This document shows, one piece after another, positions 36,681 through 51,600 of a DNA stretch of 64,000 nucleotides. The notes beneath the pieces were generated by a model. That model was not told the DNA's origin, searched no databases, and saw only the letters and a list, made by a program, of their open reading frames with translations. This DNA comes from Liolophura sinensis (Eukaryota; Mollusca; Polyplacophora; Chitonida; Chitonidae). Every line of letters starts with the position of its first letter. Position 1 is the first letter of the stretch. Position numbers and translations under genes: made by a program. The DNA lies in contig NC_088300.1 in NCBI RefSeq assembly GCF_032854445.1, forward strand, positions 64,144,984-64,208,983, read 5' to 3'.

Positions 36681-39600
36681 ATGTCGCAGTTCACAACAGG
36701 TTATCGGACTATGGAGCGGCGACATAAGGAGGCCGAAACCGAAGGTAACGTGCATGAACTATAAACAGCATACTGATACGCATAGACATACACATGTAGA
36801 CTGCACTCAAACTTCACAGAAAACGGTGAAATGCATCTCTGTAATGCCTAAAGCTAAACAAACAAACAAAAAAAAATCCGTCTAGACAAATTATATATAA
36901 GAATAGCATTGAGCTAAGACCGTGTGTTGCTTTACAATTCAATTCATTACGTCACATGAATATGCAGTTCATTATTTTAACCAGACACCTGTGCTTTTCT
37001 GTACACAACTACTGCAGCTGAACCCTGTTCCGCAAGCACACAAACATGAACTGCGGTATTCACAGGCTTTGTGTTTGATGTGTGCCTTGCATTTCAATGA
37101 GATACACAGAATTTCGAGTGCACTCCACGGAAGTGTGTTGATATGCCTCCATGATCCAACTCAATCTCGTCTCCCGATGTAACGCGATACTTATATGCGC
37201 AGGTATACAATTACATGGTGACTCTATTTCTATGTAAATATATAGACAAGTCTTCTTCATAAGCACAGTGTAGGCTCAAATATACGTACTGCTATCTTTA
37301 ATATACACTAAATCCACATGATTGTACGGTGGACAAGATATTACAGATTTGCTGGTGTAGTTAATGTAGTAATCAAACTGTCTGTAACTACTTACAGCAT
37401 CGTAACAATGTGGCCCATGATGGCGCTACGAAGTTCCTTATATCCCTCAGGTGGGAAGGTCAGACAGCAACTTGCGTATGCGTGGTCGCGGTTTTCCACC
37501 GGACTTTGCCCGGTTTCCACCCATCATAATGTTGGCCGTTGTCGTATACATGAAATATTCTTGAGTATGCCGTAAAACACCAATCAAATAAATAAATCAA
37601 ATAAATAAATAAAGCTCCCGATAGTCCTATGGGGACAGGTATAGGTCAATTTCTCCTGAATATATAGATCGTCGATTTACACTTTAGGTTTCCTGTAAAA
37701 ATCCAGTTTGCGTTGTTGCCAAAATCTACGATGTCATGTCGTAGTATACGTATGTATGTTGCCTGTCCCTACTCTGACCCCTTTGCTTACAGCACCAGTT
37801 GCAGTACAGGATCAATAGAGCGGGAACTACTGTGTGTCACCCGCTTTGGAATAGCTAGCTTCACCACTGTTACTCATGCATGTCCCCCGGGGGCGCATTG
37901 TACACACCTGGCTGCGCTCAGACCTGTAAAACCTTACCTGTACATCGTGCATATATGCATACCCGTGAGCCATACACTCCACTTTGCATTTAATGATTTA
38001 AAAGTTGACAATAAAGACTCCAAGAATATAAACTCTGCTTCAAATTCAAGAAAAGGAAGCCGTAGTGACCTTCACGACCTCTTGTCAAAAGATAGACTAT
38101 AATAGGTACATGTACACCAATTAGCCCTAAGGCCTTTACAGGTGACAAAAGGTATAGTGTGCATGTGGTAAATGTAAGCCAGTGGAGCATCCTACACCCA
38201 AAATAAGGCACCCTTACAAAAGTAAAAAACAGACCCGGTAAGTAGAGTAGACCCCTACATCGTTACCCCTGTGAATGATAATTCACAGAGAAGTATGTTA
38301 TTTTGCCAGTTACATGTATTTTGCCACACTATTGCAGTGTCAGATAAGTTTAAATGCTTTAAACAGTTCATGTACCCTTAATATAAATGTCGAAATATAG
38401 AAAGTACGGCGTTCTAGTTGCTCCTTCAATGCCAGTTTCACCTAAACCTTTAAACTGACAAGAACTACAAAAGGGATTCTACCATGACGGTATACATATG
38501 TTTTGTACAAATATTTGGGGCACGGGTCCCATTCCGGTTTTGGGCAGGGAATTTCTATTGATCGCCCTCTCGTTCAAGGGACCTTGGTGACAATAAGCAA
38601 TCGATGGTGCCCGTGGAACGGTTTGCGCAGTCCTCCATTCGTTTTGAATCAGTTTGACGTTCATGTCTGTACTAAAGACACGTTTGAAGTTTCGCCAGTA
38701 ACTTACCAAATATCGGTGGTTTTCTCCGGGCATTAACGTCTCTTTCACCAATGGTCGTCATTGTATCAAGTGAAAAGTTGATGAGTGTAACAGTAATCAA
38801 AATAAATAAACAAATAGGCTTCTTTGCTTTACTTATATCTGCGTGAGGGTACCAAGTTTGGGATGATAATGTTTCGATCATTTATAATACTAAGAAACTA
38901 CAGAATCTCTCAATTAATGAAACATGTTTCTCTTAATACATAACAGTTATTAAATATGATCTCCCAAAATACTATTTTCAAATTGCTTCTCAGATGATGC
39001 CCTTCCTAAATAGATGATGTAATTAAGAAGTACAGCATAGAGAGAAAAACCAGATCAGCGACAACAGTGAGATAGTTGGCAAATGATCACACGTAACCGG
39101 TGAAACCCAGTCTCTTGTCAATTTACCTCAGTTAAGATTTTATTTTAACTGTGCATCTAAATGCATAAATAGTAGTAAATTACACCCACCACCCCCACCC
39201 CCACAGCAACGTGGCTTAAGCAGAATTAGTTTTTTAAAAAATGCATTGATGTGAATTGCAATTATTAGACTCACTGGTCTAGAATATACTAATAATTACT
39301 CAAAATGCTGTGTTGTCATCACAATTAAGATTCAATAACATTAAAACAATGCAAAGTGATCAGGCCTTATTGGTCCACCAGCAGAATCCTGGTTTATTAA
39401 GGGTTTCACGGGTTTAGCTGTCGTTAATTTAAAAAAAAGTTGTACCTCACCTGCGCATTGATTATAACTGTTGATATATAATAGTGTTGATTTTATTCTA
39501 TACGATGCGTATACATCCCCTATCCCCGGGGTTAAGCTCAATGTCTGTCTGCTAGATTTTATTCTGCTTTTTCTTGATTTCTTCAGTTAAAGTGAACATA

Positions 39601-42600
39601 AAGTCTGTCACTATATATACACAGAAAAAATGATAAATGATATAGGACACATTTATCAGAGAAAAATGTGTAAAATAATCTATAAAGTTTTGAAAGCAGA
39701 GAAGATGAGGTTCAGCACGGGGGATATGACGAACAATTCACTCCGAGTAGCCATGCTGGAGAATCACTTATGGACTTGACCAATCACTGAAAGCACTGAA
39801 AGTATCACGTGATAATTGGCTGTCACGTCAAAAACCCCATTAGCTCTCGATTGTCAGGGTGGTTTCTTATAGTAAATAAACAGATATCGATGCAATAGAT
39901 TTGATTTTACGATTAGTTCACAATGCGTACATGTTGGACAGGATACTGCAGTAATTTGTGAGGGTGAGCTGGCAAGAAAACCGCCTCTGGAGAGTCATAG
40001 CTTGAAGAAAAATTCTGACTTTGCATTATTTTTTATTGACAAAGTCAGATTTGTAACGAAAATATCTTTCCAAAATCTGAATGAAAGAGTCTGTTATCAG
40101 TCAGAAGATCCTGCTATGTTCGGTAAATTCCCTGAAGCCGTACAGCCAGCCAGGCCAAATGCCTACACCTATGTAGGACGAGGACAAGCAGGGCCGCTAA
40201 AACATGGCGCTTGTGTCCACGAACATTGCCCTAAAACTGAACGCCAGACTAAAAGAAACATCAGTCCCTTGAAAACGGAACAGAGCTGATACTCTGGTTA
40301 GGTGTTTTTGATTGTATTTTCTTATTGACACATTACTTAATACCGATATTACGGGAGAGCGCTTAGGTTTTGTGACGTCACTCTAGATAGCTATAACACG
40401 GCAAAATGGCCTCACTAAATGAGTGGCTCGGTACTGACGATTGTTTGTTATTTATTTTGTTGATGAGCGGTGTAGAATTTTAAAAATATTTTTAGAACAT
40501 TCCTGGAATACTACGTTATTAATTAATTCAGCTTTAATGGCTGATTTTATGTTCACTTTAACAGTCTGTATATCGTATGTACTATCCTAAATGTTTTCTG
40601 ATTATAGCGTTTATTCAACGAGTTTTGAGTTCTGAAACCTATTAGGTGCTAAAACAGCGCAGTAGCATACCTTTAAGGAACTGTTGCACAAAACGCTCGT
40701 TCAAGATTTTAGTGTTGTGTTTTTTACGTTATCTTTCGCTCTCGATTTTTTGTTATGGATTTGATGCTTTTTTATTTATTAAACTGGTACGATTTCAAAC
40801 ATTTATAATTGAATGACGGCTATAAAGGTTCATAGTGGGAGGAGAGGAGGGGAATTGGACAAAGCCCTGAAGGGAGAAGATTGCATCCAATCAAGTAGAC
40901 CACCGCACGCTTTAAGCTTGGCCGAATTGCTCCGAGCAAAGCTTCCCGGAAGTAGAAGTAGCGTATGCAAAATAAAGCAAAAGAGTTTCAAACCCCAAAA
41001 ATAATGATAACCCTCTCCTGAATAGCAAGGCAATAACATCCACTGTCTATTAAAGAAGTTAGGTCACATTTACATTTTGTCTCATCTGATTTTTTCTTTC
41101 ACCGTTTTCATTTGTTGCCACAGGACCGTTCTGTGATTCAGAGACCTTGTTGCTTAGTGCGCCCAGCAGCCCTGACATTTGGAACCTCTCCACACGCACC
41201 CCGTCTAACGGTACCCACAGCGCCTCCAGACAGAGCAGTACGCGATCCCCAGATCACCTCAGTAATACTGGCGTACATTTTGCACCAATACTCGCCGATA
41301 TGAAGGTATGATCAAGAAGAAGAAACAGTTTCACTCAGTTTTACTTCATCACAGCTTGCGTACTTCATCACTACATGCGTATGGAGTTATAGACTATTTC
41401 TTTTAGGGAGTCGCTTATGTTCAGCTCTCTGTAAAATCAGTCATACTCGCTAATTCAGCTCTCTGTAAAATCAGTCACACTTGCTAATTTAGCTCCCTGT
41501 AAAACCAGTCATATTCGCTACCAAAATTGCCTTTAACCAGTGCCACGCTCTACATATGTTGAAAGCTAGAACACTTTTTTTAACTCGTAATATTAAAGTC
41601 GGTTTCGATGGCAAAAATCCACTGCCTCGTGTGACTTCACAATTATTAAAAAAAACAATGGCATGCTGGATATTGGGCGGAGCTCCGAAACATATTTTGA
41701 CGGAGGGCGACACCAGTTACCTAAACTGTTATCGACTTAACTTTAAACCCTGTTGGGGCCTCCGTGGCTCAGTCGGTTAGCGCGCTAGCGCAGCGTAATG
41801 ACCCATGAGCCTCTCACCAATGCGGTCGCTGTGAGTTCAAGTCCAGCTCATGCTGGCTTCCTCTCCGGCCGTACGTCTCTTCCAGCAACCTGCGGATGGT
41901 CGTGGGTTTTCTCCGGGCTGTGCCCGGTTTTCACCCACGATAATGCTGGCCGCCGTCGTATAAGTGAAGTATTCTTGAGTACGGCGTAAAACATCAATCA
42001 AATAAATAAATAAATTAAGCCCTGTTACTGACATTGCCATATTTGAAATCGTTTAAACGCTTTAATACGACATAATCTTTATAAATAAATGTTATTTTAT
42101 TTCTTATAGTATATGATCTCACGGCGGTGTGGATTTAGAGATGAATGTGAGGAAATTAAAACCATGTAGTCGTTTCGCAGACACAGTGGCGTGGGTTCAA
42201 CGATTGTAAAACAAATTACGCTCCACGCCCATTGTCCAGCATGCAACTTGCTTTTGAATAATTATGACGTCACCCGAGGCAATCGGTTTTTGGTGTCGAA
42301 ACTAAGCTAATGGATTTTAACATTACGAATTAGAAAAAGTATTCTAACTGCATTTTCTTTGTAATACCATGGACGTTCAACGTGTCAGTGTGTAGATCTT
42401 CATTGTTACGTATCACTGACTGAAGGCAATTTTGGTTGTGAATATGACTGATTTTACGGACAGCTGAATATGGGCGACTCTGTGAAAGAAAAAGGGTTAA
42501 TATACATTTCTTCATAGCAATCTTATTTGGTTAACGTCATAGTCCACTCCTGTACACATAAACCAGTTTTCTCCTGTTTTTTTTTTGTTTTTGTTTTGTT

Positions 42601-45600
42601 TTGTTTTTAAGCTGAATTAGGGAAAAAAACTGCAGTGATGTTAACTGCAATTAACTAAACGTCACTGGTCTATAATTAATCAAACTGAAATCACATTTCA
42701 CATACAATCACATAAAGTCTCAGGCATGACGCGACTTGACCATGTTTCCCTATCTGAGTAACCCTTTCTATTTTTTTTTTAATTGAATTGAATGTTTATT
42801 CACCATACGCATAATGACATATCACGCAAACGTACAATGACATATCACGTAAATGGCGGGAATAAAGTCTGAGGGACTCGTTCTATCCCTGATTCCTTAT
42901 TATCAAAGAAGAATGATGTATGCTTGGTGAGGAGCGATAATTAGTGAATAATTGTATCAACAAAAGCGAAGTTACTTAGAAAAAACTCACATAGAAATGG
43001 AGCAATATAAACACCTAAGTGTTTATATCACAATAGTGTGAATAATATTTTGTGTAAGACCTTATGTCTCCTAGATTATGACTAATATGGATTAAATATT
43101 GTTAATTAAAAAACCTTTTGACCTGGATTTTAATATAGACTTGACCTTGATTACTCTGAGGTTTGGAAGAAGTTTATTCCACTCCCTTGGGGCTGATGAT
43201 CTGATGAAATGTGTGGATAGATTTGAAGTTCGAAAAGGTAAATGGAGATTGAAAGAATACGAATTGGTTGGGTAATTGTGAACGTCAGACTGTCTTTTGA
43301 ACAGCTGTGTAAATTTGTGAGGAAGAGAGACTGTTTGTTGAATGAATTTATGTCCGAGTAGGAAGGATGAGTATCTGTGTATTTGTGCAAGTGGGAGGAT
43401 TTTGAGGTTCTTAAATATTGGAGCCGCATGATCACATCTTTGAGAGAAAGTGATGAGGCGAGTGATGCGTTTCTGAAGAATTGCTAAGTGATGGAGATGA
43501 CTCATGCATGCGTTGCCCCATAAAACATTTGCATAGGAAAGATAAGGGAATATCAGAGAGTAGTACAAAATAAGCAGTGTTTGTTGTTGACATTTGTCCG
43601 AATGTGATGATGCCAATATATCTGGATACTTTTTTTACTAATAAAGTTAATATGTGATGTCCAAGACAGCCTTAAATTAAAATAAACCCCCGATAACTTG
43701 TGTTCTTGCAGGCAGGCTGTTTCAACGCAGATACAACGGTGGCGGAAGTGCCTTATTTTTGGATACATTTACATGCATGCATTTTGTTTTACTACTATTA
43801 AGGGACAAGCGGTTAGCTGTTAGCCAATCGAATATTTTATGCAACTCTACAGACATAGTGGATACAGCCTCGGCGCTTGTAGGCGCATTAGTGCAGACAC
43901 TGGTATCATCAGCAAATAATGTAAAATCCAAAATATCTGATGATGCTGTGATGTCATTAATGTACAATAAAAATAATCTAGGACCGAGAATTGAGCCCTT
44001 GAGAAGACCACAATCTACCTTATGGTCTTGACATATTTCATTCAAAGTGAACTGGTAGGAATCGCCCAGATAGATAGCTCTCGAACAGTTGAGGGCTGTG
44101 AGCTCGAAACCCATAGTATTCGAGTTTTTGTAGAAGGATGTTGTGGTCGATAGTATCAAAAGCTTTTGACAGGTCAAGGATAGACACGTCTTTGACAGCT
44201 ACGACGTAGTTGTATAGAGATAGAGGGCACTCCGCGTGGGTAGTAGGTGCCCAGTTCTAGGATCAAATTGGTTGGGCGCAGTGATGTCATTGGCTGTCAG
44301 AAAATCATTGATCATGCTTAAAATTATTTTTTCCATTATTTTACTCAGACTAGGTAATACCGAGATAGGACTATAGTTTGTGATGTCATTGGCGTCACCA
44401 CATTTAAAGATGGGAGTCATTTTTGCAGATTTCATCGAAGACGGCATGCAAGCCAACATAAGGGACAAATTAACTACATGTGCAAGGGGAGTTGAAATAT
44501 CTTTTGCAACAAGTCTGAGATCAGGCATGCAAATGTCATCTAAGCCTGGAGCTAATGGCTTTAGACTGTATAACGGTTTCAACAAGACTGGGCGAGACAG
44601 GAAAAAATTGAAAGTTTTCCTCTACAGGCTCACCTAGAAAATCTGAAAAATGTTTAGAGCTTGGGGGTATCTTAGCATCAAGGCTGGAAGGAATATTCGA
44701 AAAAGGTCATTAAATCTATTGGAAATGACACTTTTGTCTGAAACAGATAACCCACCAATACTAAAACATTATGCATGTTCTTGCACGTCCCATTAGATCA
44801 TTCACCACTTTGCAGGTTCCTTTGATATTGTGATTTTGATCATTTTTTTTTTCGACTTAATCCTTTCGCGAAAAACGGACCAAGTTGCTCAGTTTTTTCC
44901 TGTACTTCCTAAAAATTAATGGAAGTAGATATACCAGTAGATTTTAAATACTTGCGATAAAGTTTGTTCTTCTCGAATACAGACTGTAAAATACCTCGTG
45001 TGACCCAAGGTTTGCGAGTATACATGTATTTCTATGGGCTGCCTGTGGTCACGACAGGGAAGCTTTTGTCATAAGCTGTTGATAATTTCCCAGTAAAACA
45101 GGATAAAGCCTCATTAACACTATCAGATGATAGAACGTCATGCCAGTCTATATTCTGAGCATTTTTTCTCTAAACAGTTTGACTTGTTCTGGAGTCTTTT
45201 TTCGAAAAGAGTAAGTTGATGTTTCTTTCTAAAAAGCATTAGTCGAGAAGATATTGGATATAGGGAAGTGGTCAGATATATCTGTTAAAAATATAATGGA
45301 GAAATTGCGTGGAGCATGCAAGTTTGTAAAGATGTTATCTATAAGGGTAGCAGAGCGAGAACATACTCGAGTAGGTTTTGTAATGGACGGGAAAAGGTAA
45401 TGACACTTCATTAGTTTAAAAAATCTTTTGATGGTAAATGGCTGTCACACTTGAATAAGTCTGTGTTGAAGTCACCTAAGATGATACATTTTTGTTTGCG
45501 GGTATATTACGAAGGACTGTGTTTAGTTTTTTATTAAAAAGACACACGTTTTTACCTGAAAGGCGATAAATATTCCAACAACATAGACCTCTGACGGAGC

Positions 45601-48600
45601 AACAATCTCCACAAATAAAGACTCATATCCACAATCTTCATCAGGAAAAGAAGGATCATAGCGTATTTTGCACGACTCAAAAAGAGCTATTAACATAGAG
45701 TGCAACGCCTCTTCCCTTCCGTTTATCTCGGGAGGCAGAATATAAAGTGTAGCTTGGCAAGGAATATGAGCATTCGGTTAATGTGCTAAGCCAACTTTCC
45801 GAAAATACAAGGTGGTGAAAAAGTTAAGACTGAGAGTATGGATAAAGCTTGTAATTTTGTCCAAATTTTTAGCTAAGCTACGCACATTTAAATGAAAGGC
45901 TGAAAATTGATTTTGATTGTCATAATCGAGGTATTCTAGGCGTTGAGTAAAACTTTTACGGCTATAGTAGTTGGACAGGTGAGAGTCTAAATTATCTCAA
46001 TAGGCAGTGTCATGTTCGTTGTAATCAATATATGTTTTAGATTCATCACAGTCATTCAGTTCAATTGGATTGAAGCACGCCTAGTCAATAATATCAAGAT
46101 TATATGTTGGGACGGTAGACGAAGCAATTGACGATGAAGTAGGTGTTATGTAGGGAATATCATGGAATGGCAGATGAGAGAATGTATTGTGAGGTGGAAG
46201 AGACATTGCAGAGTCTGTGTCATTATCCACATTTAGCTAAGTAATATGTGAATGATTCAATACAATTATTCCACATCAAAAATCCAGGACGAGTGTCAAT
46301 TATAGGTATAAGGTTCACATAAAGAAGTAATATATTTGAAACAATATATAACGTCTACAAAGAAAGTGAAAAACCAATCTGTAAAAGAGCAATAATATTT
46401 ACACCCAAAACTAAAATTAACCATACGGTTGTGTAGGATTTTCTAAAAGTCATACCACAAGGTAAGTGGATGTAATTAACATGAGGTGTCAACAGAGTAT
46501 CGGTTGAGAATATATCTCGTGGAAATTCTAAATTTAGTGAAACAATTTCTTTCAAACGTGGAACTATCAGACAATGCGCCTTAAGCCTTAGACCTTCGTG
46601 CACGAGCCACAATGGAAATAATTTCTCAGTGTGATAAAATACTTGGAAAAATTTGCAGTAGGGTAATTTTCTTTGGGATAGAAATTTACAACCCACAGAA
46701 GAAAAGATTTGCACTCAAACTTTCTCGCGCTTCAGCATTGATTAACACTTTTTTATGGAATCTGAATAACAAGGAGTTGGAATCGACTGTGTTAATCAGG
46801 TAATCTGTTACCGAGGTATAGACATAGACAGAGCTCGCACGCAATTCGTGTGTTATCAGAAGAAGAAAAAAAAGTGTAGTGCCTCCGTAGGTATACATTT
46901 GTAATTTATTTCCCCGTCTGCTACGAGTTGATCATTGGAATGTTGGGCGATGTATGGAAGTTTCAGCCTGTTATTTGGTACGGCAGCCCTCCAGGAACCA
47001 CGTCCTTGCCCGGACAGGCCACCGACAAGCAGCAAATACAAGCGGAGCTTAACAACCGTCCTATAAGAACGCCGTAGGGGAAGCGAGATCGTCGACTGAA
47101 GACGGCGATACATATATCATTAACCGCATGCCCAGGGGTTTAGGGACTCTTAATAGAGCACTTTGCCACGGCTGTTCTTCTCTTTTTCCATTTCTCTTAC
47201 CTTCCACACGTTTAATGCTTCGCGATAAGATTGCACAAGAATTTTATTAGTACCCTGACGGAATGGGTTATCTTATATCGATTCAACGACCATTTCTGTA
47301 TCGAAAGCATCGCGCTTTCCAAGCCGCGTCTGCCATTTATATTCGCTTTCAATTCACTTGAAGACATTGACGACGGATGGTGTTTGAAAAGTAGGGCCGT
47401 GGAAGTCTTGTTCCGCCGGGGAGGCAAATTATGCCTGTCTCATTAGACGGCGGTGTTCCGATGTACCGCGTATCATTTGGGGTTATCAACAAGTCAGTAG
47501 ACGGTCAATGCTCGGATAAAAAGTGCCATTTGATTCCTGCTGAGGGAATTCTGCAGCCGAGTCTCACACTGGGACTAGAAAAGCTAAACACCCACTTGGG
47601 AGCCGTCTTCCAGGCACACAGACCGAACAGTCAATGTATTGGCTGATGGCAAGTGTGCCGAAAAGTGGAGAGTGAAACTTGGACCATCCTGAACAAGGTA
47701 TTAAGAACTGTGCCCATTTGCCCTGAGCTTTGCCATATGGTCATCGGCTTGGCAAAGTTGTATTAAGGCATGCGGAGGATTTCAGGCAGCTCTGCCACTG
47801 CATCCTGAACCATCAGCACAGCCCCCGGTGACAAGACTGGAGGATATTAAAAGTGCTATTTTGTCATCCAGCAAACAAACTAGGGCTTCAGGGGACAGAG
47901 GAAGCAATTTGTACTTCTAATCATCAAAGGCAATGCCGCGATCGAACAGTCAGAGGCGGTCTTTTCGATGGCAGCGCCCCCCAAGTTGGCGAAGGTCAGG
48001 TTATTTCTACAGCCGACCCTGCTCGCATGCTAGAACCGATAGACACTCTGACAGGCAGGTGAGCTGTTCATTATTATTTTAAAAATCCAATATTCTGTTA
48101 AGACTTGCATGCGATCTGTTTCATTATCCTTCAAGTAGGAATGGATTGAGATTTTTTGGTCATTCATCAACGTTCAATTCCTGCAAATGCTTGTTGCGGT
48201 CTTGGCGCCTCCTTATGTCGGGTATCTGGGTGCGGGCCGCTGAGATAGTTGTACGAGACGCGCGCTCTCCCAACCCCCAGACCGCTCAACGCAGCTTTCT
48301 GGCCAGATGGGGAGCCTGCGCCGCTTTGACACCTATGCTAACATGATCGAGGCTTTCCCCACTATTCGGTGTCAGTACGACAAATGGCCAGTTGTGGTGA
48401 GTAACACCAATAGCACATACGAATGCGCCTGAAGATTTGATAAGACGCATGTTTTAAAATGATTATTAGCGTAATCCGTACATGTGGCAGGTGTTGATTT
48501 AAGTAGCATTTTTTACAACGATAGTAACATGTGGAAACTGTAAGGAAAATATTTTTTGTATGGATCCATGAATTTAAAGCTATCGAGCAAGGTAAAATCA

Positions 48601-51600
48601 TCGGCACTTGTGGTTATTTATTTTCTTTTTTGTCGTTTGGAAATTGCAGAAAAACTTCCTTATGTCATTCGTTTAGTCGTAAAGGTTTGAACCTTCATGC
48701 ACAGTAATCAGCCTTTCTTCTCCAAATTGATGATGCTGCAACTCAGGGGCGCACTGAAATCTTCAAAGAGACGTCGTTAAAATTGCTTTGGCGTTGACCT
48801 GACTCCAGGTGATCCATCACACGTGTGTAGTATGTAACGTGACGGCGACTACCTCATTACCACGTGGACTGGCTGTAGAGTGCTTAACATGCTTCGGCGT
48901 TGTCATGACAGTGTTCTGGGTGTTGACCTCGACCATTATTTCCCCCACCATGTTTCACAGACTGCCTCTCTTGTGTGATATACAATCTGACTGATGGGAC
49001 CTAAGTCAGTTTTAGAGCCCTGCATATAATAACCATGCAAATAATTTTGTGAGTATTGTCTACTTCTGCAAAAGTATTTCGCGTCTTTTAAAACAATACC
49101 AACTACATAACTTCATGAATTTGCTGAAGTTTGAACGATTGAGGAGTTTAAAGTCCTCAGTATTTTGCCATATTCTGAGGTGACATGGTGATATTCAATG
49201 TTCTTGGCAGTATATATGAATCTTGTACCATGTTTCTAACAGCTGGACGTCTGGTATACGTCAGAGTAGACCTGCAATATCTCTGACTGTGTTAACCCAC
49301 CTAGTACTAAAATTCGATTTTCGAGGTGGAGAATGTGATTATTATGATTATTATTATAATTTTTATCGTATTTTTGCCCAAATTTTAGTTTCACAATATG
49401 TCCTCTAACTCTGAGAATTCACGTCCCAGATTGGCCATATTAGAGTTCAATTTTGATCCGTGATCACTTTGCCGAAGACCAAGTGATATATGTTTTCATT
49501 GGCCCGCTTTTATACGGGGCTCTTTTCACCATTGTTGTTTTGGTCAATATAGTGACGTCTCATTCCCCCCCCCCCCCCCACCCCACTAACATATGCGTGC
49601 TGGTATTAAAGCTGTTGTTATGCATAACAAAGTATCCCTATGCGAAAAACCTACATTGCTTTGTTATGATTTGAGAGTATATATGGTAAAAATACCAGCC
49701 TGCAATTATAAATCTGTAAATTTGATCGTTCACAAACGAAATTGTATGTATTATTACGAGATTTTTATTTTATCCCATTAAATAAATGCAGTTCCCCGTT
49801 CCCACGAGTTCGCCCTGTTTGGTTTTGAACTGATTTTTGTTCTTTGGTTGATGAGTCGAGTATTTCAACATGCACAATGAACATGGCTACATTTGTTGCT
49901 GTTGATTTGTTTGCAGCATTACCATTAGCCACCAACATGTAGCGTTTGAATGCGAGAATGTTTTGTTTGTCCAAATTTATTTTCTTTGCGAAATATAATA
50001 TTTCCCTCATATATCGCCTGTAAAGGGTATTAACTATTGGGTAACACTTCGTGTCCAACCACTGTAATCGTCATATCGTGCATAAACTCTATACCCGCTA
50101 CCTTCATTTAGGTAATACGATCAGTCTCTTGCGTTTTTGTGTGCCGAAGGGATTTATTCCAATTAGCAGAGCCAGTAGAGACGTTTCTTTCCAAAGCTTT
50201 GACAGCTTGGCAATCAAAAGGCCCAATAAATAAAGCAGAACGAGCTTATTTCAATGCGCACAACAGCGCCTTTTTACGACTGGGAATCAGTCATGTTTGT
50301 CCCAATGCCTCAAATGCTCTATCCCGCCCTCCCACAGCGACGTAATATTTCAAAGAAACATTTATGAAGTCTTCATATAGAAAAAACCTGAACCATTGAC
50401 GGAAAATATAGCCCTGTACACTAGTCATAGTTGTCATAAAAGGTCAGATCACTCGGATGTTGTATTATAAAAACGTTGCAAGATAATGGGGTTAATTAGT
50501 CTTGGCAGATTTGTCAAAACATCGAGGTTTTATTTGAGGTAGGGAGACATATGGTTATTTCCTGACACTTACAGGCTACACTCGGTTTCCTGACCGTACT
50601 TATGTACGGGTACAGTACCAAGGTGGCCACAGATGTGTAATTACATAGTGGACAGACGATTCCGACCAGCTCCCTCAAGCGGCACACTGACTAACTGTCC
50701 GGATGTCGGCGGTAAGACGGTTACGATCAGGGACCCATGGACTCGTAATAACACGAAATTCCCTTCAGTTTTGCCGTCAGGGGTAGTCGGCTGTTAATGG
50801 ATGTGTGCGGGAATGGTCTTTTGAGGTGTATTAAGTGTACACACAGTAATAGCCGTATACTCAGAACATATACGTACGGTGTAGTTTTTGGAATATGAGA
50901 GACTATAACTTTGACATATTCCCCTAGATCCAAAATCGTTGTCAGTTATTTCAAATCATATAGTTCATGATTTGTTTTTAAAGCCCAAGTTATGTGAGTC
51001 TGCGTTATTAAAAGACTTCTGTATGGTGAAAGTGCGCGAAAGTTGTTTTGTCCAGCCCAAAGTAGGCTGTAATGCCTGCCTGCTGTCATGTAAATGGCGT
51101 TCACCTCAGAGCAAAATTTTGAAAGTATCTAGCAAAGAGCTGTTCTGAAATCTAAAGGGGGAAAAAAGTTTTGTCTTGCCATTAAAGGTCTTCTTTCGCG
51201 CCGAGGGAATCCTTTTTTTTGTCTTGCTGTTTGCGTGCCGGATAGGATTACAGCTCTTTCATCCCATGAAAAACCCGCCACCAAAAGCCTATCTGATGCG
51301 GTTATTGTTGTAAATGAAGCTTGTTTTATGCTTTTCTGCGAATTCCCCCATAGCCTTTCTCCGTCTTAGTTTTTTCAGATACGGAATATTCAGAGCACAG
51401 AATATAACTTTTATATCGAATGTATCAAGGTTCAGTGTTTCCTTCGCATTTTATGTTCTTGTAAAACAGTCAGAAAGTATTAAGATTTCACATGTTTTAT
51501 ACATAACGCGTAGGATGCTGTGAGCAGGTGCTCTTGCTCAGTCATAGTGACTAAAGAAATGCGTAGAGCTGTTGTAAAACGGGTCTTCGTTTTCTTTTTC

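Noticed and set aside
37713-38102. 129-codon plus-strand open frame
   Set aside because: In CD225 intron 1, no splice signals or recognisable motif; this length is expected by chance in a window of this size.
38479-38751. Overlapping open frames with a GTAAGT donor on the minus strand
   Set aside because: No acceptor or matching exon found; kept as intronic sequence.
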